From Nonlabens sp. Hel1_33_55 (GTDB lineage Bacteria; Bacteroidota; Bacteroidia; Flavobacteriales; Flavobacteriaceae): 64,000 nucleotides of DNA. The stretch lies in the NCBI RefSeq assembly GCF_900101765.1, contig NZ_LT627735.1:2759501-2823500 (forward strand), read 5' to 3'. Positions within the stretch are counted from its first letter, which is position 1. Each line of letters opens with the position of its first letter. Position numbers and translations under genes: made by a program. Positions 8,474-15,017 of this stretch are shown here, in pieces. Below the pieces are notes generated by a model that had not been told where the DNA came from, searched no databases, and saw nothing but the letters and a program-made list of their open reading frames with translations.

Positions 8474-9157
8474 CTATGCCATTTTCTCTTTCCAAAGGAA
8501 TTTGCCAAAATCAAAAACAGCATCCAATGGTGTGTTATCAAACACATCAAAAATGGTATTGACAGATTTCTCGATCGCCATATCTGTTTTCTCAAATCCA
8601 GCACTATCGTCGTCCATCCAGAATTTCAAAAGGAATAACATTTGAACCCATGCACCTTCACTGTATACGGTCTCAGAGCGCTCTAGCAGGATGTTACTCT
8701 TGTTCTCGTTACGATCCTGAATAAGTTCTTTTGCAAAACTTTTTACGTGTTTACGTAAGCCTTTGAGCTGCTCCATCTTACTCATCATATGCTGATTTTC
8801 CTGTAACGCAAATAAGACGTAGCTGCGGTTGAGAGTCAATAACTCAAAAAACGTGTAGAAAAACGTGAGCATTTTTTCACGGTTGGAAAAGCTGTGATAA
8901 TCTTCACTCTTGTGGGCTACATCCATCGTCATAGTGAAAAATGTATTCCAGATTTCCTTGCGCAATCCTTCAAAACTCCCAAAGAAGCCATAGAATTCTT
9001 GCTCGGTCATATTGTTTTCCTTAGCAAATTTGAAAACACTCTTAGGAGTGCGTTCATGCTCAAGTACGTATTCCATATATGCGGTAATCACATCCTGACG
9101 ATTGATTTCCTTTTTCTTAGCTGTTTTCTTTGCAGCAGTTTTCTTCACAGTTGCCAT
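8474..9157 (-). CDS. TetR-like transcriptional regulator
   Basis: 227 residues. A Lys/Ala-rich N-terminal tail (KKTAAKKTAKKK) precedes a TetR-type helix-turn-helix around residues 20-68 (FAKENNMTEQEFYGFFGSF). The rest is all-helical and suits the TetR_C_23-type ligand domain frequent in Bacteroidota. The next gene downstream on the same strand is an ABC1 kinase, so the pair may be co-expressed. An inverted repeat at 9188-9218, upstream of the start, is a candidate autoregulatory operator. The ligand is unknown. Confidence 0.75.
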   Translation of the reverse strand: MATVKKTAAKKTAKKKEINRQDVITAYMEYVLEHERTPKSVFKFAKENNMTEQEFYGFFGSFEGLRKEIWNTFFTMTMDVAHKSEDYHSFSNREKMLTFFYTFFELLTLNRSYVLFALQENQHMMSKMEQLKGLRKHVKSFAKELIQDRNENKSNILLERSETVYSEGAWVQMLFLLKFWMDDDSAGFEKTDMAIEKSVNTIFDVFDNTPLDAVFDFGKFLWKEKMA

Positions 9158-9187
9158 AATATCAATTATTTAGGTAAAGATACAGTC

Positions 9188-9218
9188 TGTTTAATGTTTG
9201 TATACATTTTATTAAACA
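9188..9218. promoter_or_regulatory. Candidate TetR-type operator
   Basis: Imperfect 31-base palindrome: arms TGTTTAAT (9188-9195) and ATTAAACA (9211-9218) around a TGTATACA core. It lies 31 bases upstream of the TetR-like start codon. The function is inferred from position and symmetry only. Confidence 0.4.
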
Positions 9219-9310
9219 AATCTGTGTTAAGATTAAGTCGTCACAATAACGAATTGATTGCAAAAGTTTGATCTAAATTTTTACGACTATCTCAATTCCA
9301 TGCATAAAAA

Positions 9311-9339
9311 AACCGTCTTCTTGATAAAAGAAGACGGTT
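9311..9339 (-). terminator. Rho-independent terminator
   Basis: Perfect 12-bp stem AACCGTCTTCTT / AAGAAGACGGTT with loop GATAA; a T run follows on the minus strand. It ends the 9363-9719 gene. Confidence 0.8.
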
Positions 9340-9362
9340 AAGATTTTACGCTTAAGTTTAAC

Positions 9363-9719
9363 TTATGGCTTGTTGCTTGCCACTGCCGTATTATCGATCC
9401 AAGTATTAACGGATGCTATTTTGTTCTTTCTGTAATCAACTTCAGTTAGCTTATCGCCATTCCAGATAAACCATTTTCCAATTTTCTGACCATTCTCAAA
9501 TTCTGCGATTGCCGTTTTTTGACCTTTTTTGTCAAAGCTCGTCCACTCTCCATGTCTCTTCTTATTCATAAAGAAACCTTTTTGAGCAATGGTTCCATTT
9601 TCATGGAAATAAGTTGCCTCAATCGTACCGTCTTTTAACTGGTCAAATTTTGGCTTAACTTCTTGTGCGTATGTAATCATGCCTAGCATCATTACACTTA
9701 AAATTAGTATTGTCTTCAT
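9363..9719 (-). CDS. Secreted MORN-variant (YwqK-like) repeat protein
   Basis: 118 residues from ATG 9719, which begins a signal peptide (MKTILILSVMMLGMITYAQ). An in-frame ATG at 9785 lies upstream of the promoter element and is unlikely. The mature protein has MORN-variant repeats: GTIEATYFHENGTIAQKGFF, then RHGEWTSFDKKGQK and KIGKWFIWNG, the pattern of YwqK-type proteins. Annotation as an antitoxin is by family name only; no toxin is adjacent. Role unknown, probably periplasmic. Own promoter and terminator suggest monocistronic expression. Confidence 0.7.
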   Translation of the reverse strand: MKTILILSVMMLGMITYAQEVKPKFDQLKDGTIEATYFHENGTIAQKGFFMNKKRHGEWTSFDKKGQKTAIAEFENGQKIGKWFIWNGDKLTEVDYRKNKIASVNTWIDNTAVASNKP

Positions 9720-9740
9720 AGTTATGCCTTTTATTTGACT

Positions 9741-9748
9741 CAAATTTA
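9741..9748 (-). promoter_or_regulatory. -7 promoter element (TAAATTTG) for MORN-variant gene
   Basis: Exact TAnnTTTG on the minus strand, 21 bases before ATG 9719. No clear -33 TTG. Two small palindromes lie upstream at 9790-9823. Confidence 0.45.
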
Positions 9749-9920
9749 AACATAAAAACACATTAAATACATTATTTGGTAACATTAATTTTACATTAAA
9801 AATGTAAACAACTGTATTACAGTATTATAAACAAGTTAGTAAGTGTGCTTCAAATGCCTTGTTGCGCGTTTAATCCTCTATAAACACGTTCTTTTTGCTG
9901 CTAAATGGTTGTAATCGGCT

Positions 9921-9928
9921 TATTTTTG
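9921..9928 (+). promoter_or_regulatory. -7 promoter element (TATTTTTG) for aspS
   Basis: Exact TAnnTTTG ending 23 bases before ATG 9952. A TTTTTG lies 23 bases upstream, slightly beyond the usual spacing. Confidence 0.5.
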
Positions 9929-9951
9929 CAAGCTTATTACAAGAATTAATT

Positions 9952-11700
9952 ATGTATAGATCACACGATTGTGGCAGCTTGCGCGCCAGCGATATCAATA
10001 AGGAAGTAACTCTTGCCGGCTGGGTTCAAAAGAGCCGTGATAAAGGTTTTATGGTTTGGGTAGATTTGCGAGATCGATATGGGATTACTCAGCTAATCTT
10101 TGATGAAGAGCGCACTGATAAAACGATTCTCGAACAGGCACAAAACCTCGGTCGTGAATTTGTGATACAGGTGAAAGGAACCGTGATTGAGCGCGAGTCC
10201 AAAAATGACAAGATGCCTACCGGTGACGTAGAGATTCTTGTAAAAGAATTAAAGGTTCTCAGTGAATCCAAAACACCACCATTTACCATTGAAGACAAAA
10301 CAGATGGTGGTGAAGAGTTGCGCATGAAATACCGATATCTTGATATACGTCGCAATCCAGTGCGTGAGAATTTGATCTTTAGATCAAAAGTTGCGATGGA
10401 AGTACGTAATTTTCTATCAAGCAAAGATTTTGTTGAGGTGGAAACACCAGTATTGATCAAGTCAACGCCTGAAGGGGCACGTGATTTTGTGGTACCGTCG
10501 CGTATGAATGAAGGTCAATTTTATGCTTTGCCACAGTCACCACAAACTTTTAAGCAACTGCTTATGGTAGGTGGATTGGATAAATATTTCCAGATCGTAA
10601 AGTGTTTCAGAGATGAGGATTTACGTGCAGATCGCCAACCAGAATTTACTCAAATTGACTGCGAGATGTCGTTTGTAGAGCAGGAAGATGTGCTCAATAT
10701 TTTTGAAGAAATGACACGTCATTTGCTTAAGAAAGTAAAGAATGTGGATCTGGCAGAATTCCCTCGCATGACCTATCAACAAGCGATGGAGAAGTACGGT
10801 AATGATAAACCAGACATTCGTTTTGAGATGGAGTTTGGAGATATTTCCGCTTTCGCGAAAGCGAGAGACTTCAAAATCTTCAATGAAGCAGAATTAGTGG
10901 TCGCTATCGCAGTTCCCGGTGGTGCCAGCATGACGAGAAAGGAAATCGATGCATTGATCGATTGGGTGAAGCGCCCTCAAGTAGGAGCCATGGGAATGGT
11001 ATATGCAAAATACAACGAAGATGGTAGTTTCAAATCCAGCGTCGACAAATTCTATGATCAAGACGACCTAGCTAAATGGGCAGAATCTACAGGTGCAAAG
11101 CCTGGAGATTTGATCTGTGTATTATCCGGTCCAGCTCATAAAACCAGAGCGCAGTTGAGCGCCTTAAGAATGGAGCTCGCAGAACGATTAGGCCTAAGAA
11201 AAGCCGATGAATTTGCACCATTATGGGTGGTCGACTTCCCGTTGTTAGAATGGGATGAAGACACGAAACGTTACCACGCGATGCACCATCCGTTTACGTC
11301 GCCTAAACCAGAAGATATTGAGAAGCTGTCTACAGATCCAGGAAATGTGCGTGCTAACGCTTATGACCTCGTGATGAATGGTAACGAGATAGGAGGCGGT
11401 TCTGTAAGAATATTTGACAAGGAGCTACAATCCTTGATGTTCGATCATTTAGGATTTAGCGAGGAAGAAGCTCGATCGCAATTTGGTTTCTTGATGGACG
11501 CCTTTGAATATGGAGCGCCACCGCATGCTGGACTTGCTTTTGGTTTTGATCGATTAGTTGCTATTCTAGGTGGTCAAGAAACCATTCGTGACTTTATTGC
11601 ATTCCCTAAGAACAATAACGGCCGTGATGTAATGATCGATGCACCATCAAAGATTGATGAGGAGCAATTGAAGGAGTTGAGCTTGAAAGTGACTGTTTAA
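9952..11700 (+). CDS. aspS: Aspartyl-tRNA synthetase
   Basis: 582 residues from ATG 9952 (MYRSHDCGSLRASD), the usual start; an upstream in-frame start would precede the promoter. Charges tRNA-Asp in the cytoplasm. N-terminal OB-fold anticodon-binding domain (1-110, GWVQKSRDKGFMVWVDLRD), class II motif 2 (FRDEDLRADRQPEFTQID, about 220-237), a bacterial GAD insertion in the middle, and motif 3 (GLAFGFDRLVAIL) near the C-terminus. Full length for bacterial AspRS. A palindrome in the GAD region encodes SAFAKA. Confidence 0.97.
   Translation: MYRSHDCGSLRASDINKEVTLAGWVQKSRDKGFMVWVDLRDRYGITQLIFDEERTDKTILEQAQNLGREFVIQVKGTVIERESKNDKMPTGDVEILVKELKVLSESKTPPFTIEDKTDGGEELRMKYRYLDIRRNPVRENLIFRSKVAMEVRNFLSSKDFVEVETPVLIKSTPEGARDFVVPSRMNEGQFYALPQSPQTFKQLLMVGGLDKYFQIVKCFRDEDLRADRQPEFTQIDCEMSFVEQEDVLNIFEEMTRHLLKKVKNVDLAEFPRMTYQQAMEKYGNDKPDIRFEMEFGDISAFAKARDFKIFNEAELVVAIAVPGGASMTRKEIDALIDWVKRPQVGAMGMVYAKYNEDGSFKSSVDKFYDQDDLAKWAESTGAKPGDLICVLSGPAHKTRAQLSALRMELAERLGLRKADEFAPLWVVDFPLLEWDEDTKRYHAMHHPFTSPKPEDIEKLSTDPGNVRANAYDLVMNGNEIGGGSVRIFDKELQSLMFDHLGFSEEEARSQFGFLMDAFEYGAPPHAGLAFGFDRLVAILGGQETIRDFIAFPKNNNGRDVMIDAPSKIDEEQLKELSLKVTV
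10848..10863. repeat. 16-bp iterated palindrome, copy 5 (perfect)
   Basis: Inside aspS; read in the AFAKA frame. Confidence 0.9.
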
Positions 11701-11717
11701 TTGAATCCTGAACCAAA

Positions 11718-11993
11718 TTGAACGCTACTAAATTTATCGGTCTGCTGCTTCTAATTGCCTTAACGGTGATAGGAATCGGTTTGTACATAGTTAGCGATGG
11801 CGAGGATGTTGTATTCGGTCATAAACTGGTCGGTTTTGCAACGGTCTTTATATTCTTTGTATTGATGCCTGCTTTTATTTTTGTGCGCTATCGCAGGAAA
11901 GACTTGTCTAAATTTAGTTTCAATACTAAAACTAAGGAGCAAAAAGAAGAAGAAGAGGATGACGATTGGGATGACAAGAGTCGCTGGAATTAA
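11718..11993 (+). CDS. Small two-helix membrane protein
   Basis: 91 residues beginning at TTG 11718 (no suitable ATG nearby). Two hydrophobic helices (about residues 6-26 and 37-56) are followed by a basic VRYRRK stretch and a very acidic tail (KEEEEDDDWDD). It starts 17 bases after the aspS stop on the same strand, so it probably shares that transcript. Its stop overlaps the convergent membrane gene by four bases. No family recognised; the positive-inside rule suggests the tail is cytoplasmic. Confidence 0.55.
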   Translation: MNATKFIGLLLLIALTVIGIGLYIVSDGEDVVFGHKLVGFATVFIFFVLMPAFIFVRYRRKDLSKFSFNTKTKEQKEEEEDDDWDDKSRWN

Positions 11994-12700
11994 GGCAAAA
12001 TTAGAGGCCCAAGGAAATCTAGCCAAAACCAAAAACCGAAAATACTCCCTACAAATCCCGAAATAAGGAAAGTGAATCGATGCCTCAAGGGGATAATGAA
12101 AAAGATTATGTAACAAATTATTATAAAACCTATAGAGCCCAGCATTAAGGACACACTCAAAGGGTGCCATTCAAAAAAAGAAGATAGATTAGTTTCATCG
12201 CTTCTTGAAGACAATTTACCAGTTTGAATCCATGTGAACATTTGAGAGCAGATCATGTAAACTTCTCTGGACCAGAAAAATGCTAGAAAAACCAACAACC
12301 AATCCTTGAGTGCAAATGAGTTTTTCTTTCTATAAAGTAGCCATATAAAACCTATCGTACCAAAAAAAACTGTCTGCAGTGGACCGCCTAAGGTTGTGTA
12401 AAAGTGTTGCTCTTTGTTCATTGCGAGCAATCGATCAAATTCTTCTTGAAACTCTGGTTTGAGTTGGTCATTCTCATCCAACCGCTGATTATACCAATCA
12501 GGCTCCACCTCTTTCCAATCACCGTATTTTACATAACCGTAATGAAAGCTTGGGCTATTAAAGTATTGCTTAGCAACTATATAATGTCCTGCCTCATGGC
12601 TCAATGTTCCAATAATTGTGAAAAGAACAAAACCAAGACCGAACCAAATCGCATTGATCCAATAAAATTTGAAGTTGATAAATTGAGAGAGCCAACTCAA
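11990..12700 (-). CDS. Integral membrane protein with HExxH motif
   Basis: 236 residues with five or six hydrophobic helices. HEAGH at residues 35-39, in the first helix region after GTLS, is the zinc-metallopeptidase signature and sits as in M50-like intramembrane proteases. The second signature of M50 (an Asp/Asn-Pro in a later helix) cannot be identified with confidence, so peptidase activity is inferred. Its start overlaps the tadA stop by four bases (translational coupling likely). Confidence 0.6.
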   Translation of the reverse strand: MSWLSQFINFKFYWINAIWFGLGFVLFTIIGTLSHEAGHYIVAKQYFNSPSFHYGYVKYGDWKEVEPDWYNQRLDENDQLKPEFQEEFDRLLAMNKEQHFYTTLGGPLQTVFFGTIGFIWLLYRKKNSFALKDWLLVFLAFFWSREVYMICSQMFTWIQTGKLSSRSDETNLSSFFEWHPLSVSLMLGSIGFIIICYIIFFIIPLRHRFTFLISGFVGSIFGFWFWLDFLGPLILP

Positions 12701-13146
12701 TTCAATCTACGTTTTGCTGCAAAGAATGCATACAGTAAATCACTGCATTCTTTGGCTAGAATTCCGTGTGTGATTTTTGTTTTGGGATGCAATAGAGTTC
12801 CCATTTTTCTGTAGCCGCGATGTTCATCACTAGCGCCAAAAACGATTCTCGATATTTGTGACCAGTACAGTGCTCCCGCGCACATCTGGCAAGGTTCAAG
12901 CGTCACGTATAGTGTACAATCCTTTAAGTACTTTCCGCCTAAAAAGCTTGACCCAGCGGTAATCGCCTGCATTTCTGCATGCGCGGTGACGTCCGTTAGT
13001 GTTTCTGTGAGGTTGTGGCCTTTGGCGATAATTCTATTGTCTATTACAATCACAGCGCCAACAGGAATCTCGCCGCGATCTAGTGCGGTTTCTGCCTCTT
13101 GCAAGGCTTTCTTCATGAAATAGGCGTCATCAAATGGTTCTAACAT
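12697..13146 (-). CDS. tadA: tRNA(adenine34) deaminase
   Basis: 149 residues. Cytidine-deaminase fold enzyme that makes inosine at the wobble base of tRNA-Arg(ACG). Zinc site: TAHAEM (His56, catalytic Glu58) and EPCQMCAG (Cys86, Cys89). The following SRIVFGASDEHRG and the length fit TadA better than other deaminases, though a guanine or cytosine deaminase cannot be fully excluded. First gene of a two-gene unit with the HEAGH membrane protein. Confidence 0.88.
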   Translation of the reverse strand: MLEPFDDAYFMKKALQEAETALDRGEIPVGAVIVIDNRIIAKGHNLTETLTDVTAHAEMQAITAGSSFLGGKYLKDCTLYVTLEPCQMCAGALYWSQISRIVFGASDEHRGYRKMGTLLHPKTKITHGILAKECSDLLYAFFAAKRRLN

Positions 13147-13240
13147 ATCATAAAAGTAAGCGGAATTACAACTTCAACAGGAATCTGAAATAAGAAATTC
13201 AAATTCCAGAATCGTGTTCGCATTCAGTTTCAATAAGAAT

Positions 13241-13248
13241 TACCTTTG
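13241..13248 (+). promoter_or_regulatory. -7 promoter element (TACCTTTG) directly before dxs
   Basis: Exact TAnnTTTG only four bases before ATG 13253. With normal spacing transcription would begin at or within a base or two of the start codon, implying a leaderless mRNA. Confidence 0.5.
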
Positions 13249-13252
13249 AAAC

Positions 13253-15013
13253 ATGTCACAAGACCTACTTTCCCAAATTGATTCTCCTGTTGATTTAAGA
13301 CGCTTTCGCGAAAGCGAACTCCTTACCGTCGCTCAGGAATTGAGAGAGTTCATTATTGATGCAGTTGCTTCAAAGGAAGGACATCTGGGCGCTAGTCTAG
13401 GTGTGGTTGAGTTGACGATAGCTTTGCATTATGTTTTTAATACTCCTCAAGATTTACTGGTTTGGGATGTAGGACATCAGGCTTATGGGCATAAAATATT
13501 GACAGGAAGGCGTGATGTTTTTCATACCAATCGAGAATTGGGTGGGATTTCTGGATTCCCTAAACGATCAGAAAGCGAGTACGATACCTTTGGCGTTGGA
13601 CATAGTTCCACGGCCATAAGCGCCGCCTTGGGAATGGCTATGGCAACACAACTGAAGAAGGAATCTAGAAAGCACATTGCTGTAGTTGGCGATGCCAGTA
13701 TTGCCAGCGGTATGGCCTTTGAAGCGTTGAATCATGCTGGTGTGAGTGGTGCTGATTTGTTGGTGATTCTTAATGACAATGCGATAGGAATTGATCCTGC
13801 GGTAGGTGCTCTCAAAGACTATCTCACCAAAACAAAAAGCGGAAAGGAAACTGGTCGCGATAATATTTTTGAGTCGCTCAATTTTAATTATTCGGGACCT
13901 ATCGATGGACATGATTTGCCTGCTTTAATTGAAGAGCTGAACAAACAAAAGCACCTAAAAGGTCCTCGATTACTTCATGTACGAACCACAAAGGGTAAAG
14001 GACTCAAACAAGCAGAATTAGATCAGGTGCGCTATCACGCACCTGGAAGATTCGACAAAGTTACGGGTGATATACCTGAAAAGGATGATAGCAAGTTACC
14101 GCCTAAATTCCAAGATGTTTTTGGTGAAACGATAGTAGAACTTGCTGAGCTAAATGACAAAATAGTAGGCATCACTCCAGCCATGCCTACAGGTAGTTCC
14201 ATGAAAATCATGATGGATGCTTTTCCTGATCGTGCCTTTGACGTTGGGATTGCAGAGCAGCATGCGGTAACACTGGCAGCAGGAATGGCTACTCGTGGAT
14301 TGATTCCGTTTTGTAATATTTATTCTACTTTTTTACAACGTGCCTATGATCAGGTAATTCATGACGTGGCTTTACAGAAGTTACCTGTGATCTTTTGTCT
14401 GGACCGAGCTGGATTAGTCGGGCAAGATGGTGCGACGCATCATGGCGCTTTTGATCTGGCATTTCTTAATTGCATTCCAGATATTATTATTGCTGCACCA
14501 ATGGATGCAATCGAATTGAGAAACATGATGTATACGGCGCAGTTGGGATTGAATTTACCTATTGCAATAAGATATCCGCGAGGTCGTGGATCAATAACTG
14601 ATTGGAAGAAGCCTTTTACCAAAATGGAGATAGGCCAGTCCAGACTTCTGAATCAAGGTAAAAGAATTGCCGTGATAAGTGTAGGAACCATAGGTGTTAT
14701 GGTTGAAGACTTGATCAAATCTGAAAACATCGATATCACTCATGTAGATTTAAGGTTTATAAAACCGCTGGATAAACATCAGCTAGAGCGAGTTTTTGAG
14801 AACCATGGTCATGTGATCACTGTTGAAGATGGCACCGTGGTTGGTGGAATGGGAAGTGCTGTTAGCGATTACGCTTTCGCGAAAGCGTACAAAGGCACCA
14901 TCCACAAATTAGGTTTACCAGATTCTTTTATAGAACAAGGTCCCACAAGCGATCTGCAACAAATAGCAGGGATCGATCGCGGGACCTTGTTGCGACTTAT
15001 TAAAAGTCTATAG
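13253..15013 (+). CDS. dxs: 1-deoxy-D-xylulose-5-phosphate synthase
   Basis: 586 residues, a short form usual in flavobacteria. TPP-dependent condensation of pyruvate and glyceraldehyde-3-phosphate, first step of the MEP isoprenoid pathway. Visible: GHLGASLG (43-50), WDVGHQAYGHKILTGRR, the TPP motif GDASIASGMAFEALNHAG, NDNAIGI, the catalytic Glu in VGIAEQHAVTLAAG (about 336) and the RYPRGRG phosphate site. The window also holds a polyprenyl diphosphate synthase at 32.8 kb. Two iterated palindromes lie within it, in different reading frames. Its stop lies four bases from the convergent T9SS protein's stop. Confidence 0.97.
   Translation: MSQDLLSQIDSPVDLRRFRESELLTVAQELREFIIDAVASKEGHLGASLGVVELTIALHYVFNTPQDLLVWDVGHQAYGHKILTGRRDVFHTNRELGGISGFPKRSESEYDTFGVGHSSTAISAALGMAMATQLKKESRKHIAVVGDASIASGMAFEALNHAGVSGADLLVILNDNAIGIDPAVGALKDYLTKTKSGKETGRDNIFESLNFNYSGPIDGHDLPALIEELNKQKHLKGPRLLHVRTTKGKGLKQAELDQVRYHAPGRFDKVTGDIPEKDDSKLPPKFQDVFGETIVELAELNDKIVGITPAMPTGSSMKIMMDAFPDRAFDVGIAEQHAVTLAAGMATRGLIPFCNIYSTFLQRAYDQVIHDVALQKLPVIFCLDRAGLVGQDGATHHGAFDLAFLNCIPDIIIAAPMDAIELRNMMYTAQLGLNLPIAIRYPRGRGSITDWKKPFTKMEIGQSRLLNQGKRIAVISVGTIGVMVEDLIKSENIDITHVDLRFIKPLDKHQLERVFENHGHVITVEDGTVVGGMGSAVSDYAFAKAYKGTIHKLGLPDSFIEQGPTSDLQQIAGIDRGTLLRLIKSL
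13301..13316. repeat. 16-bp iterated palindrome, copy 6 (perfect)
   Basis: 5' part of dxs; read in the RFRES frame; followed by AACTC. Confidence 0.9.
14872..14887. repeat. 16-bp iterated palindrome, copy 7 (perfect)
   Basis: 3' part of dxs; read in the AFAKA frame. Confidence 0.9.
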
Positions 15014-15017
15014 TTAA

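Noticed and set aside
12404..12814. 136-residue plus-strand reading frame opposite the HEAGH membrane protein and tadA
   Set aside because: It spans the junction of two well-supported minus-strand genes and has no recognisable features.
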